From a bacterium (GTDB lineage Bacteria; Vulcanimicrobiota; Xenobia; Xenobiales; JADMJV01), in contig JADMJV010000029.1 in NCBI GenBank assembly GCA_018780265.1, positions 114,232 through 178,231 of the forward strand: a stretch of DNA of 64,000 nt. The letters are read 5' to 3'. Below are positions 40,084 to 48,962 of the stretch, one piece after another (the first letter of the stretch is position 1; each line of letters opens with the position of its first letter). Both the position numbers and the translations under genes were made by a program. The notes under the pieces were generated by a model that ran no database searches, was not told the origin of the DNA, and saw only the letters and a program-made list of their open reading frames with translations.

Positions 40084-42804
40084 CTAAGGGTTGGGCCAGG
40101 CTTGAAAGGATAACCGCGGAATGACCATCAAGGTGGGGAAAAGCCGACTCAGTTGGTCACGAGCCTTGGCCACCTCCGTGGCCGTCAATTGAGTGCCGGT
40201 CGAACTCCCCCGCAAAGTATCGGGTCGCGAGAAGTCATTGTAGGGCAGTTCCAGCAAGGTGGCCAGCGTACGGGCCAACAATTTGGCCGGCGAGAAGGTG
40301 GAGTCGTGGTCGCGCATCAAAACGACTCGAGTCGGCTTGTCGTGGGTAGAAAGAAGGCCCTGACTGCCGCCCACACTGACCACCTGGCGTAGCACAAACA
40401 GGTTGACGGCTCCCAGTTCATAGCCGGCCGCACCGGTCATGGCCACAAATGAACGTCGTCTCTGGAGATCGCCGCTTTCATTGGGGAGAGCCGCTTCGAT
40501 GGCGGCCTCGCTGAGTGAACACTCTTGACACCCTTTGAGTTGCACCACAATCCCGGCTTGCTTGAAGATCTCGGCGGCTCCCGCCGCCATCAGTTGCACC
40601 TGCTCGGGCGAGAGCGAGCTACCGTGGCGTGAGTTGCGCACCACAAAGAGGCGCAGAGGCAGTGTCAGCGGGATCAGTTGGCCGGCTTCCGGAACGGTTT
40701 CCAAAACTTCTTTCAAGTTGGCCAGTTGGGCGCGGGCCCGGGAGATTTCCTGACTGGTCAGGGCGGCTCCACTGAGTTTCAGATTGAGAAAGTCGGCCAG
40801 GGCCCGGGGCAGCTCCTGACCACACACCAGCATGCGGTATTCGCGAAAGCTCTGGCCTGGTTGGCCGGACCGCCAGAAAAGGTTGACGGTCCCTGCTTGA
40901 AAACCACATACGGCCAAAAGGCTCTGACTGGAAGTGGTATCCAGTTCTTCGGGCAAGGGAGCCGTGCCCTGGCAGGTCCAGCGTATGCCGGCTCGAGCCC
41001 AAAAGAGATTGGCTGCTTCTAAAATCTCTGCTTGAGCTCCAAAGATCTGCACCGGTACGCTCAGCGTGCTCACAGAGACGTCTGGCGCTACGGCAGGAGC
41101 GGTGCGGGTCAGGCTCAGGCCGGCCCGGGCGGCCGCGATATGCTCCGAAGTGAACCTCAGTCCGGGCGTGCGCGAGCTGAGTAGAAGAGTCAATGGACCC
41201 TTGGGCGAAGCCTTCAGGCCCAGGCCCACCGCCAGAGCCAGCGCTAATTGCTTGTCCGGCGAGTGCCAGGCCACGCTCTCGGCCAGCACCACCACCCGTG
41301 CCCCGGGCCAGGAAGTGTAGGATTGAAACTGTCCTTCGCGGCCGGCGATAGGCAACTGGTGGAGGACAAACAGGTTGAGTACGCCGGGGTCGTAGCCGGC
41401 GCACTTCTGAAGCCCGGCACAGGAGGGTTTGCGGGTGGAAGTTGACCCGGCCGGGTTGGGGAAAACCGCCTCCAGGGTCGAGTCGGACACGCTCACCTCG
41501 GCCAGGGTGGCATTCACGGTGATGGCCGCCTGGGACCAGATCCGATTGACCCGCTCCAGCCACAGTGTGGCTTCTTCCAGGCTTTGTTGCGAGGCCAGCC
41601 GGGCTTCGCGGACCAGCAACAGATGGACGGTCATCGGGAGTGGATCCAACCCGGCCTTAGGCGGATCGGTGGCCTCCTCGATGGCCAACCGGGCCAATTG
41701 GTCCGGGCCGCAGTCGGGTTGGCATCCGGTTATCTCAAGCCCGCGGGCTCGAGCTCGGGCCGCTTCCGTGGCGCTCAGGCGGGTGCCTTGGGAATAAGGA
41801 CACATGAGCTGGTCGGTGCCCACCACTGCGGGCAGCCCCAGCAAACTTCCCAGGGCGTGGCCCAGGTTTCGCTCGGGCAGATTTTCGCGCCATAGATCGT
41901 CGCGAATTAGCAGGGATCGTCGATTCTCGTCGGGGAAGACCTTCCAGGTGGCAGCGGGCTCCTTGACCACAAACAGATGCAGGGCCCGCGAGTTCAATTG
42001 GTTAAGCGCCTCTAGCGGCTGACCGTCGGGTTGCAAGGCCTGCACCCATTGCTCCTCGCCCAGATCATGCTCGTGGAGGGCGCACCATTCGGCCAGTTCA
42101 AAGGCCAGGCCGGCCTGTTGCCAGACCAGGTTGGTGCGCTCCAGCAGTTCCTGGACTTCGGCGTGACTGCGCTGGCTATGGCGGGCGGCGGGAGTGATTA
42201 CGGGATAGACCCACACGGGCAGGGTGACCAGGGGTAGCGGCACAGGCTGTCCTTGAAGTAACCAGGCCTGCCAGCGCGCCCACTGGACCTCCGTCCTGGT
42301 TAGCTCCAGCCCTGGACCATCGGACATCAGGCCCTCGGGGCTGCTCAGAAGTCCTAGCAAGGACCCGAGCGCCTGAGCCACGTTGCGGTCTGAGCATTTG
42401 TCCGAAATCAGAGCACAGCGACCGCAGGCCGGCAGCACCGGCAGGTCGTCGGGCAATTTGGGCACCATGGCCAGATGCAACCATTCAAATTCATGGTCGA
42501 TGTCGGCCCCAAAAGGGCAGCGGTTGGCATAGGAAACGGATCGATTGCATTCGGCCGGCTCGGTCAATTGAAAGACTATTTGGGCGGGGCCAAAGATCTC
42601 GTTGACCTGCTCCAGTAATCTCGCTACCTGAGGCCATTGGCGCACCGAAGAGCGGTAGCGGGTTACGTAGAGTTGCACCATCAGTGGGCGCAGTGTGCTG
42701 GGGGGACCGGCCGCCAGCCTCTTGGCCATAGCCGCCTGGCGCGCCTGGCGCGCTCCTTCCCAGCCCCCCCCGATCAAGGCCCGATGGGCGCTGCTCCGCG
42801 ACAC
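40084..42804 (-). CDS. Protein of five degenerate metzincin/matrixin-like domains
   Basis: About 906 residues; the 5' end is uncertain. GTG at 42804 has AAGGA 9 nt upstream; GTG at 42843 is an alternative. Five repeats (about 40-180, 188-362, 388-565, 580-695, 710-890) share one plan: a helix (LLERTNLVWQQAGL), a strand LNLFVV, a strand RVVLxxD, a helix ending LGSLLGL, then LM...GTxLTxxEVxxAR. This is the plan of matrixin-type metalloproteases whose zinc helix is HELGHLLGL. Here the five helices read AQALGSLLGL, GHALGSLLGL, ALALAVGLGL, PRALADFLNL and ARTLATLLEL, so the catalytic Glu and zinc His are gone. No signal peptide. A binding or scaffold protein is likely. Confidence 0.7.
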   Translation of the reverse strand: MSRSSAHRALIGGGWEGARQARQAAMAKRLAAGPPSTLRPLMVQLYVTRYRSSVRQWPQVARLLEQVNEIFGPAQIVFQLTEPAECNRSVSYANRCPFGADIDHEFEWLHLAMVPKLPDDLPVLPACGRCALISDKCSDRNVAQALGSLLGLLSSPEGLMSDGPGLELTRTEVQWARWQAWLLQGQPVPLPLVTLPVWVYPVITPAARHSQRSHAEVQELLERTNLVWQQAGLAFELAEWCALHEHDLGEEQWVQALQPDGQPLEALNQLNSRALHLFVVKEPAATWKVFPDENRRSLLIRDDLWRENLPERNLGHALGSLLGLPAVVGTDQLMCPYSQGTRLSATEAARARARGLEITGCQPDCGPDQLARLAIEEATDPPKAGLDPLPMTVHLLLVREARLASQQSLEEATLWLERVNRIWSQAAITVNATLAEVSVSDSTLEAVFPNPAGSTSTRKPSCAGLQKCAGYDPGVLNLFVLHQLPIAGREGQFQSYTSWPGARVVVLAESVAWHSPDKQLALALAVGLGLKASPKGPLTLLLSSRTPGLRFTSEHIAAARAGLSLTRTAPAVAPDVSVSTLSVPVQIFGAQAEILEAANLFWARAGIRWTCQGTAPLPEELDTTSSQSLLAVCGFQAGTVNLFWRSGQPGQSFREYRMLVCGQELPRALADFLNLKLSGAALTSQEISRARAQLANLKEVLETVPEAGQLIPLTLPLRLFVVRNSRHGSSLSPEQVQLMAAGAAEIFKQAGIVVQLKGCQECSLSEAAIEAALPNESGDLQRRRSFVAMTGAAGYELGAVNLFVLRQVVSVGGSQGLLSTHDKPTRVVLMRDHDSTFSPAKLLARTLATLLELPYNDFSRPDTLRGSSTGTQLTATEVAKARDQLSRLFPTLMVIPRLSFQAWPNP

Positions 42805-42868
42805 TGCCTCGTTTCCTTTGACCGTGCGGACGCGGCTGACCACGTCTTGGGATCCGGCCTCTACCCGC

Positions 42869-43753
42869 CTACGCAGGGTCGTTCCACCAATCGCCAAGTT
42901 GCCAGTCCCAGTCCGACGAATCGGCCGGCGGCGCCTGATCGCTGAAGGCGGCCAGGCACTCTTCCATGGTGGCGTGGTGCAGGTCAAGCACGCTTTGGAA
43001 ATCCTCCTGGTACCCTCCGGCCAGGTTCCACACCACCGGCACATTGTGCCGACGGCACCAGCGAAATACCGCTCTGTCCCGGCTGCGCATCTGACCCGAG
43101 GTCATCCAGCCACCCAGTGGATCCCACAAGTGGGCGTCGGCGCCGGCCTGATAGATCAGCACACCGGGCTCTAAGTCCGCCAGCAACTGGGGAATGGATT
43201 CAAGAAAAGCCAGGGGGTGCTCATGGTCGGCGTGTTTGCCGGTGGTGTAGTGGCTGACAAAGTCAAGGTTGAGGCGACGGATAATATCGTCTGTGCCGTC
43301 TCCGTAGTGGTAGTCGCAATCGAAAATTCCCACCCGTTCCACCTGGGGGCGCACCAACATGGCTGCCACCATCAGGCCGTTAAAGGTGCAAAATCCGGCT
43401 CCCCGATCATAACCGGCATGGTGAAAACCGCTGGTGGGCGAGCAGGCCGCGCCACCGCGCCTGAGCACGTGGCGCAGGGCTGACACGAGCGACCCGGTGG
43501 TCCAGGGTAGGGAGGCCGCCACCGCTTTGGACTTATTGCTAAATCCGTTATTTCGTTGGCAACTCAAGACGCCGTCTACATAGAGGGGGCAATGGGCCAG
43601 GGCTAACTCCGGCGGTGTGACCGGGCTCGGCTCCACGATCTCCACAGGGTAGCGCTCCAGCCACTGAGCCACCAGTCGCTCCGGTTTGCCGGCGCTAGGA
43701 CTGAAGGATTGATTGTCCTTGACGCTTTGCTGCTGACTGTAAAAGACTCTCAT
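42869..43753 (-). CDS. Histone deacetylase-family hydrolase
   Basis: 294 residues. Start at 43753 (ATG) begins the recognisable domain; the longer frame to 44107 lies inside the upstream gene. Class II deacetylase-like motifs are present: SGFHHAGYDRGAGFCTFNG with the catalytic His pair, DCDYHYGDGT with the zinc Asp-x-His, and AGADAHLWDPLGG with the second zinc Asp. Bacterial members deacetylate polyamines, acetoin-related or acylated small molecules rather than histones. It lies 19 bp after the flavin monooxygenase gene and 26 bp before the metzincin-like gene, so the three are probably one operon. Confidence 0.88.
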   Translation of the reverse strand: MRVFYSQQQSVKDNQSFSPSAGKPERLVAQWLERYPVEIVEPSPVTPPELALAHCPLYVDGVLSCQRNNGFSNKSKAVAASLPWTTGSLVSALRHVLRRGGAACSPTSGFHHAGYDRGAGFCTFNGLMVAAMLVRPQVERVGIFDCDYHYGDGTDDIIRRLNLDFVSHYTTGKHADHEHPLAFLESIPQLLADLEPGVLIYQAGADAHLWDPLGGWMTSGQMRSRDRAVFRWCRRHNVPVVWNLAGGYQEDFQSVLDLHHATMEECLAAFSDQAPPADSSDWDWQLGDWWNDPA

Positions 43754-43772
43754 TCGAGCTGGTTGGCTCAAC

Positions 43773-44894
43773 CTATACCAGGGCTGGGATTTTTTCCAGA
43801 TCGAATTCGTATTCTTCAGCAAAGCGAGGCAGGGGGGCTTTGGCCATTCGTTCGGCCAGAATTTCGCCCAGAATGCGCGCGTCGGCCCGGATGCCGCGCA
43901 GAAATCGGCTGCGATAGGTGCGTTGATGATCGAGGCCCAAGAAGAAGAGCCCCGGTACTTCGCTCGACTCCATCCGGTTGAGCAGCACCGGTCCGTCACC
44001 CAGCAAGCCACGCAGGTGGGCGGTGGTGTAGTTGTAGCCGGTGCCCCAGACGACGGCGTCCAGTTGGCAACGCTGTCCGTCCACAAAAACCACGGTACTG
44101 CCCTCAAAGCGGTCTATGCCCGGGTAGGTGGCCACCTGCTTGGAGTTAATCAGCTTTTGGGTCAGCCCACCGGCCATGGGAGGATTGGAGTTAGGGCGCA
44201 ACTTCAACGCCAGGGTGGCCCGTTCCAGCAACCAGTTGATGGGCGCCAGCACGGCTTCCCTCAGGGGGGAGGGTCCAAAGACCAGCGGCCCTCGATGGCT
44301 GAGCGATACTTTGTAGCCGCTGCGATGCAAGTCGACCAGCGTCTCGCCGGCCGTCAAGCCGGCACCCACCACCAAAACCCGTTTGCCCTCTCCGCTCATG
44401 CGCCTGGTCAGATCGGCGGCTTCGCGATAGTTTTGGCTATGCAAAAAGACCAGCGGGGACTGGTTCTGACCCGGGTAGTTGGGTACGTTGGGGGTACTGA
44501 AATAGCCGCTGCAGTTGACTAGCAATTGACATTGATAAATCCCTTGAGTGGTATGGACCCGAAATCCGTCACCCTCGCGGTCGACCTGTAGGACTTCGCG
44601 ACCGTAATGGATCGGCAACTGGTTGTGACGGGCGTACTCGCCCAAATACCAGGTGTAGGCGGACTGAGTGGCTCTGCGTAATCGCCAATTCCAGGCCACC
44701 CGCGAACCGGGCAGCGTATTGTTGAGCCAGGGTCCAAAAAATATGTTCTTGGGGTAATGAGAGAACGACTCGCCGGGCACTGCGCCCTTCTCCAGAACGA
44801 TGTAGTCAACCGAGCGGCGCTTTAGCTCATAAGCAATCGACAGGCCAGCCGGGCCTGCACCCAAAACGACTACGGTCTTACGAATTGGCGTCAT
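43773..44894 (-). CDS. FAD/NAD(P)-binding monooxygenase-like protein
   Basis: 373 residues. The FAD-binding motif VVVLGAGPAGLSIAYELKRR is at the N-terminus and a second nucleotide motif VLVVGAGLTAGETLVDLHRS is at about 165-185, the two-Rossmann layout of flavin-containing monooxygenases and cyclohexanone monooxygenase relatives. VVWGTGYNYT is the conserved ATG-like segment near the C-terminus and FFLGLDHQRTYRSRFLRG follows. The start has GGAGGTGG upstream. First gene of a three-gene minus-strand run with the deacetylase and the metzincin-like protein. Confidence 0.87.
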   Translation of the reverse strand: MTPIRKTVVVLGAGPAGLSIAYELKRRSVDYIVLEKGAVPGESFSHYPKNIFFGPWLNNTLPGSRVAWNWRLRRATQSAYTWYLGEYARHNQLPIHYGREVLQVDREGDGFRVHTTQGIYQCQLLVNCSGYFSTPNVPNYPGQNQSPLVFLHSQNYREAADLTRRMSGEGKRVLVVGAGLTAGETLVDLHRSGYKVSLSHRGPLVFGPSPLREAVLAPINWLLERATLALKLRPNSNPPMAGGLTQKLINSKQVATYPGIDRFEGSTVVFVDGQRCQLDAVVWGTGYNYTTAHLRGLLGDGPVLLNRMESSEVPGLFFLGLDHQRTYRSRFLRGIRADARILGEILAERMAKAPLPRFAEEYEFDLEKIPALV

Positions 44895-44937
44895 CTATGG
44901 CCACCTCCAGGATTACTATGGTTCCACTACTGCGGTT

Positions 44938-44956
44938 TTGACAATGACGTAAGTCA
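44938..44956. promoter_or_regulatory. Dyad and -35-like elements in a divergent gap
   Basis: TGAC-GTAA-GTCA (44945-44956) is a perfect dyad next to TTGACA on the plus strand (44938-44943). On the minus strand TTGTCA with CATAGT 18 nt downstream could be the promoter of the monooxygenase operon, with the dyad immediately upstream. Weak; no plus-strand -10 fits. Confidence 0.3.
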
Positions 44957-45067
44957 TTTTTGCGAATGTGGTGATGAATACTACCCACGCTCCTTTTGTC
45001 CTATGTTAGAATTTCAGGGAAAATTCAGTCCTGCCTGATACGTAGTTGCGAAAACTTAGGGGACATC

Positions 45068-45556
45068 ATGCAGATCCAAGTTCACTCTGGCATTCCGACT
45101 TTTCGAACCCTGGCTAAGCCCAGTCCCGAGAAACCCGCACAGCCGCCTTTGGACGGTCAGGGACCCTCTACGCCGCCTCGCGATGATACCCGGGCCAAGA
45201 TTTTGGCGGCCACCGGCCTGGTGGCCGGTTGCGCTGGGGGAGTTGTTTTGGGCAATGCGCTTAGCAATCACGCGTGGGCGGCCGGCACGCTGTCTTCGGT
45301 TGGCATGGGTGCCATCGGGGTGGTCGGCGGCGCTATTGCGGGCCTGGCACTGGCCTCCAAGTTTAGCTCGGGTGGACACACGGCCGGCCTGGGCGCCGGT
45401 TTTGTGGGAGTTGGCCTGGGCGCCATCGGCGGTGGCATCGCCGGCGTGGCCGCAGGTGCTGCGCTAGGCACGCTGGCCCCGGCCGTCACACTGGGTGTGC
45501 TGGGCGCTGGAGCGGGTTTGATCGCGGCGGCCCGCTTCAACAACCAAAAACCATAA
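45068..45556 (+). CDS. Gly-rich multi-hairpin membrane protein
   Basis: 162 residues. The start at 45068 has AGGGGA just upstream and is preferred to the in-frame 44996. Residues 1-45 are hydrophilic and Pro-rich; residues 45-155 are almost continuous Gly/Ala/Val hydrophobic sequence with Gly-zipper spacing (GIGVVGGAIAGLALA-like), about five membrane-crossing segments. Such proteins can form tight helix bundles or pores. No family recognised. Confidence 0.6.
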   Translation: MQIQVHSGIPTFRTLAKPSPEKPAQPPLDGQGPSTPPRDDTRAKILAATGLVAGCAGGVVLGNALSNHAWAAGTLSSVGMGAIGVVGGAIAGLALASKFSSGGHTAGLGAGFVGVGLGAIGGGIAGVAAGAALGTLAPAVTLGVLGAGAGLIAAARFNNQKP

Positions 45557-45596
45557 GGACTTCCTGCGGGGGCAGGCGTCAACCTGACAAAGATCA

Positions 45597-45625
45597 TTGC
45601 CCTCTGGCCCTCCGTCGGGTATTCT
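45597..45625 (+). promoter_or_regulatory. Leaderless promoter of the 45632 gene
   Basis: TTGCCC (45597-45602), exactly 17 bp, TATTCT (45620-45625), then 6 nt and the ATG at 45632. No Shine-Dalgarno sequence. One of the two best-formed -35/-10 pairs in the window for the leaderless pattern. Confidence 0.6.
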
Positions 45626-45631
45626 TGGCCA

Positions 45632-45952
45632 ATGGAATACGCGGATTTACAGAAGTTTTTCAAAGAAGCATCGAGCGGGCCCACTCGTTGGTTGCCCGAA
45701 TTAGAAGCCCAATTTCAAGCCGACGCGGCTACCACAGCTCGAGTCAATGAGGCGATGAGGTTGTTTGCAGAGTATGGACCAAGGGCTGAGGAAGAGGCCT
45801 ACTACGCCGCCGACAAACGCCTGCGAGACTACGAAGGCACCGAGTTCGTGAGAGTCAACCGGGTCAATATCGAGGGAGTCTACGTTTCGGCCGCCTACAG
45901 TAAGCTGGCTTTGGCTATAGCCCTGTTGGTCGGCGCACCCAAGGCTCCCTGA
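45632..45952 (+). CDS. Hypothetical 106-residue protein
   Basis: Helical, charged in the first 65 residues (FFKEASSGPTRWLPELEAQF; EYGPRAEEEAYYAADKRL) and hydrophobic in the last 25 (SAAYSKLALAIALLVGA). It may be a soluble helical protein with a membrane-contacting end. No family recognised. The promoter 6 nt upstream fixes the start. Immediately followed by a POTRA-like remnant in another frame. Confidence 0.6.
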   Translation: MEYADLQKFFKEASSGPTRWLPELEAQFQADAATTARVNEAMRLFAEYGPRAEEEAYYAADKRLRDYEGTEFVRVNRVNIEGVYVSAAYSKLALAIALLVGAPKAP

Positions 45953-45953
45953 A

Positions 45954-46106
45954 CTCTTGCGCAACTTGCGCAAGCAAAACAGGGAGCAGTTCGACCCCAC
46001 GAGAGTGCAAAAAGACATGTCACGTCTGCTGACGCTGGGCTTTTTCAAGCAGGTCGATCTCGAATTGAAGGTGGGTCAACAGGGTCACTGGCCCGGGTTA
46101 GCCTGA
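45954..46106 (+). pseudogene. Remnant of a BamA/TamA-type POTRA domain
   Basis: A 50-codon frame with no proper start reads LRNLRKQNREQFDPTRVQKD, then MSRLLTLGFFKQVDLELKVG and stops. The pattern G/N-x-x-F-D-x-x-x-V-x-x-D-x-x-R-L-x-x-L-G-F-F-x-x-V-x-L-E is the core of POTRA domains in outer-membrane assembly proteins (BamA, TamA, FhaC). Only about two thirds of one POTRA is left and no barrel follows. It lies 2 bp after the stop of the upstream small gene and seems a decayed fragment. Confidence 0.6.
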
Positions 46107-46259
46107 AGCCGCGCGACGGGCGTCAAAACCCGTCACGGTGTAAACGTTCTCAGAGGTCGTGGTCGACTGTCCGCGAAAAGGCGGCCAGGCATCGTATCGA
46201 AGGAGTTCTTCATCGGTCCAGGCCCAAAGCACACTCTGGGGGTGGCAAAATGGAGGCAT
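46098..46259 (-). CDS. Possible small protein divergent from the acyl-CoA dehydrogenase
   Basis: 53 codons (MPPFCHPQSVLWAWTDEELL at the start, ending FDARRAASG). Its ATG is 1 bp from the GTG of the divergent acyl-CoA dehydrogenase gene, so the two starts almost touch. Composition is protein-like (Trp, Tyr, acidic), but there is no ribosome binding site; the promoter would have to lie inside the neighbouring gene. Confidence 0.28.
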   Translation of the reverse strand: MPPFCHPQSVLWAWTDEELLRYDAWPPFRGQSTTTSENVYTVTGFDARRAASG

Positions 46260-46260
46260 C

Positions 46261-48048
46261 GTGGCACAATATCTAAGCGTGGAAACCCTCAACTGGCTGC
46301 TTTTTGAGGTATTTAATGTGGAGAGCTTGCTGTCGGCAAGCCGTTTCCAAGACCACGACGTGCAGTCCCTGCGCCAGATACTGGATACGGTCAAGAAATT
46401 TGCCGATTCCGAGCTCTACCCGGTCTTTCGCGAGATGGACGCCGACCCGGCCCGCATGGTGGACGGGCAGGTCAAAGTTCATCCGGCTGTGGGCACGATG
46501 ATGCAACGAGCCAGTGACCTGGGCCTGATCGGTTCGACTTTTGACTACGAGCACGGCGGCATGCAACTGCCCGCCACGGTCTATCAGGGCATGAGTTTTG
46601 TGGTCGATGCCGCCAACAACCACATGACCGGCTACACGGGCCTGACCTCGGGTGCGGCCGGGTTGATTATCGAGTTCGGCGATGACCATCTCAAGCAGAC
46701 CTATCTGCCCAAGATGATGAACGGTCAGTGGGCCGGCACCATGTGCCTGACCGAGCCTCAGGCCGGCAGTTCGCTCTCGGACATCGTCACCGAGGCTCAT
46801 CCTCAAGAGGATGGATCCTACAAAATCGATGGCCAAAAGATCTGGATCTCGGGCGGAGACCATCAGTACTGTGAAAACTTCATTCACCTGGTGCTGGCTC
46901 GAATCCCCGGCGGCGGACCCGGCACCAAAGGTATCTCTTTACTGGTAGTGCCCAAGTTGCGTCCCGGTGAGGGCGGTCTGGTCCCCAACGATGTTACCAC
47001 GGTGGGCGACTTTCAGAAGATGGGTCAGCGCGGCTACACCACCACCCATCTGGTTTTTGGCGAGAACCACGACTGCAAAGGTTGGCTGGTGGGCAAGGCC
47101 CATCGCGGCCTGGAATCCATGTTTTTGCTGATGAACGGCGCCCGCATTCACGTGGGGCGCCACGGGGCGGCCATAGCCTCGGCCGCTTACTACGCCTCTT
47201 TGCAATTTGCCAAGGAACGTCCTCAAGGGCGCCGACTGCAGGCTGGCGGGGCCAAGAACGCCAGCCAGGACCAGACGCTGATCATCAACCACCCTGACGT
47301 TCGCCGCATGCTACTGACTCAGAAAGCCATTACCGAGGGTTCGCTGGCCTTGATTTTGCAGGCCTCGTTTTACTACGACAAAGAACATACCTTGGAGGGT
47401 GAGGAGTCGAAGCGTTATCACGAGTTGCTCGAACTGCTCACGCCCATGGTCAAAACCTACCCGTCAGAAGCCGGCAAACGATCGGTGGACACCGGCCTGC
47501 AGGTTTTGGGCGGGGCGGGATTTTGCGACGAATACGTGCTTCAGCAGTACTACCGCGACATCCGCATCATGTCGATCTACGAAGGCACCACCGGCATCCA
47601 GTCGCTGGACTTGTTGGGGCGCAAAATATTTATGGCCGATGGCAAGGCCCTCATGCACCTCTACCAGGAGATCGAGAGCACTTTAGGCTCGGCCCGCGAA
47701 GTGGCAGATCTGGCGGTCTACGCGGACCAACTGAAGCAGCATCTGGACTTAAATCAGCAATTGCTGCAGCATCTGGCCCCGTTGGCGGCCAAGGGCGACT
47801 TTGAAGCGTTACTCTCTGACGCCACTCTTTACATGGAGTTTCTGTCCAATGTGGTAGTGGCCTGGCAATGGCTCAAAATGGCCCGGGCCGCCTATCCTCA
47901 AAAAGACCATAGCGCCTTCATGGCGGCCAAAGTTCACACCATGAAGTTCTTTTTCCAGTACGAACTGGCCCGCAACCACAGTGTGGCCCAGATCATCATG
48001 CAGCCTGAGCGATTGACCATCGTTACGCCCGAGGAAATCCTCGATTAG
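46261..48048 (+). CDS. Acyl-CoA dehydrogenase, long (FadE-like) form
   Basis: 595 residues from a GTG with GGAGG upstream; the longer frame to 46159 is not supported. Oxidises acyl-CoA to enoyl-CoA with FAD, the first step of beta-oxidation. Visible: N-terminal helical domain, MCLTEPQAGSSLSD for FAD/substrate binding, IWISGGDH, and the catalytic Glu region IMSIYEGTTGIQSLDLLGRK. The extra C-terminal 130 residues (VADLAVYADQLKQHL onward) are the domain found in the 590-residue subgroup. Coupled to the DUF1152 gene 3 bp later. Confidence 0.93.
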   Translation: MAQYLSVETLNWLLFEVFNVESLLSASRFQDHDVQSLRQILDTVKKFADSELYPVFREMDADPARMVDGQVKVHPAVGTMMQRASDLGLIGSTFDYEHGGMQLPATVYQGMSFVVDAANNHMTGYTGLTSGAAGLIIEFGDDHLKQTYLPKMMNGQWAGTMCLTEPQAGSSLSDIVTEAHPQEDGSYKIDGQKIWISGGDHQYCENFIHLVLARIPGGGPGTKGISLLVVPKLRPGEGGLVPNDVTTVGDFQKMGQRGYTTTHLVFGENHDCKGWLVGKAHRGLESMFLLMNGARIHVGRHGAAIASAAYYASLQFAKERPQGRRLQAGGAKNASQDQTLIINHPDVRRMLLTQKAITEGSLALILQASFYYDKEHTLEGEESKRYHELLELLTPMVKTYPSEAGKRSVDTGLQVLGGAGFCDEYVLQQYYRDIRIMSIYEGTTGIQSLDLLGRKIFMADGKALMHLYQEIESTLGSAREVADLAVYADQLKQHLDLNQQLLQHLAPLAAKGDFEALLSDATLYMEFLSNVVVAWQWLKMARAAYPQKDHSAFMAAKVHTMKFFFQYELARNHSVAQIIMQPERLTIVTPEEILD

Positions 48049-48051
48049 GCG

Positions 48052-48939
48052 ATGCAGCCTTTTCTCAACGATAGTCAAACGGTGCTGATGGCGGGGGCCG
48101 GTGGGGGCTACGATGTCTTTTGCGGGTTGCCCCTCTATCAGTGGTTGACCAGCCGCGGCAAAACCGTCCACCTGGTCAACCTCTCCTTCTCCCCTTGCAT
48201 CAACACTCCCCTCCTGAAGGTGGAGCCCGGCGTGTGCGAGGAGAAGTACTTTCCCGAAAAACATCTGGCCAACTTTCTCCAACAACCCATCTATGCCATC
48301 TTGAACGACGGCCCGGCCATCGTTGAGCAGGCCTACCAGGCCCTTGTTAAGGAACTAACTCCCGACACCCTGTTGCTGATCGATGGCGGCACCGACATCC
48401 TCATGCGCGGGGACGAAGAGGACCTGGGCACGCCCGAAGAGGATATATCCAGCCTGCTGGCAGCCCACGATAGCGAAATCCCGAACAAGTATCTCCTCTG
48501 CCTCGGGTTTGGTATCGATGCCTTCCACGGCATCTGTCACGCCCACTTTCTGGAAAACGTGGCTGCGCTCATTCAAGACGGCGGCTACCTGGGCGCCTGG
48601 AGCTTGAATCAGGGTACGCCCGAATTTGACCTGCTCAGAGACGCTTATACCTACACGGCCAACCATCAACGCTCCAGTATTGTCAATTCCAGCATTATCG
48701 CGGCCGTGGAAGGCAAATTTGGCGATGCCCACGCTACCCCCAGAACGGAGGGTTCCGAGCTTTTCATCAACCCTTTGATGGCCCTGTACTGGGCTTTTCA
48801 CCTAGACCATGTGGCCCGCCGCAACCTGTATCTGGAACAGATTCGCGGCATCCCCTCCCGAATTGAACTTGGCCTCAAGATTGAGCAGTTCCAGGCCCTG
48901 CTCTCCAAAAGCCGGCCCCACCGGCCCATCCCCTGCTGA
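48052..48939 (+). CDS. DUF1152 family protein
   Basis: 295 residues. MAGAGGGYDVFCGLPLY near the N-terminus is the Gly-rich phosphate-binding-like motif of DUF1152, followed by VNLSFS, LLLIDGGTDILMRGDEEDLGTPEED and HAHFLENVAALIQDGGYLG. The family has a Rossmann-like fold and no established reaction. It begins 3 bp after the acyl-CoA dehydrogenase stop, so it is translationally coupled and may serve the same lipid or acyl pathway. Confidence 0.88.
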   Translation: MQPFLNDSQTVLMAGAGGGYDVFCGLPLYQWLTSRGKTVHLVNLSFSPCINTPLLKVEPGVCEEKYFPEKHLANFLQQPIYAILNDGPAIVEQAYQALVKELTPDTLLLIDGGTDILMRGDEEDLGTPEEDISSLLAAHDSEIPNKYLLCLGFGIDAFHGICHAHFLENVAALIQDGGYLGAWSLNQGTPEFDLLRDAYTYTANHQRSSIVNSSIIAAVEGKFGDAHATPRTEGSELFINPLMALYWAFHLDHVARRNLYLEQIRGIPSRIELGLKIEQFQALLSKSRPHRPIPC

Positions 48940-48962
48940 GCTGGCGACCGCTGACTATCACC

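Noticed and set aside
45560..45590. Short GC hairpin (CCTGC/GCAGG) as terminator of the 45068 gene
   Set aside because: Five-bp stem without a U-tract; too weak to call.
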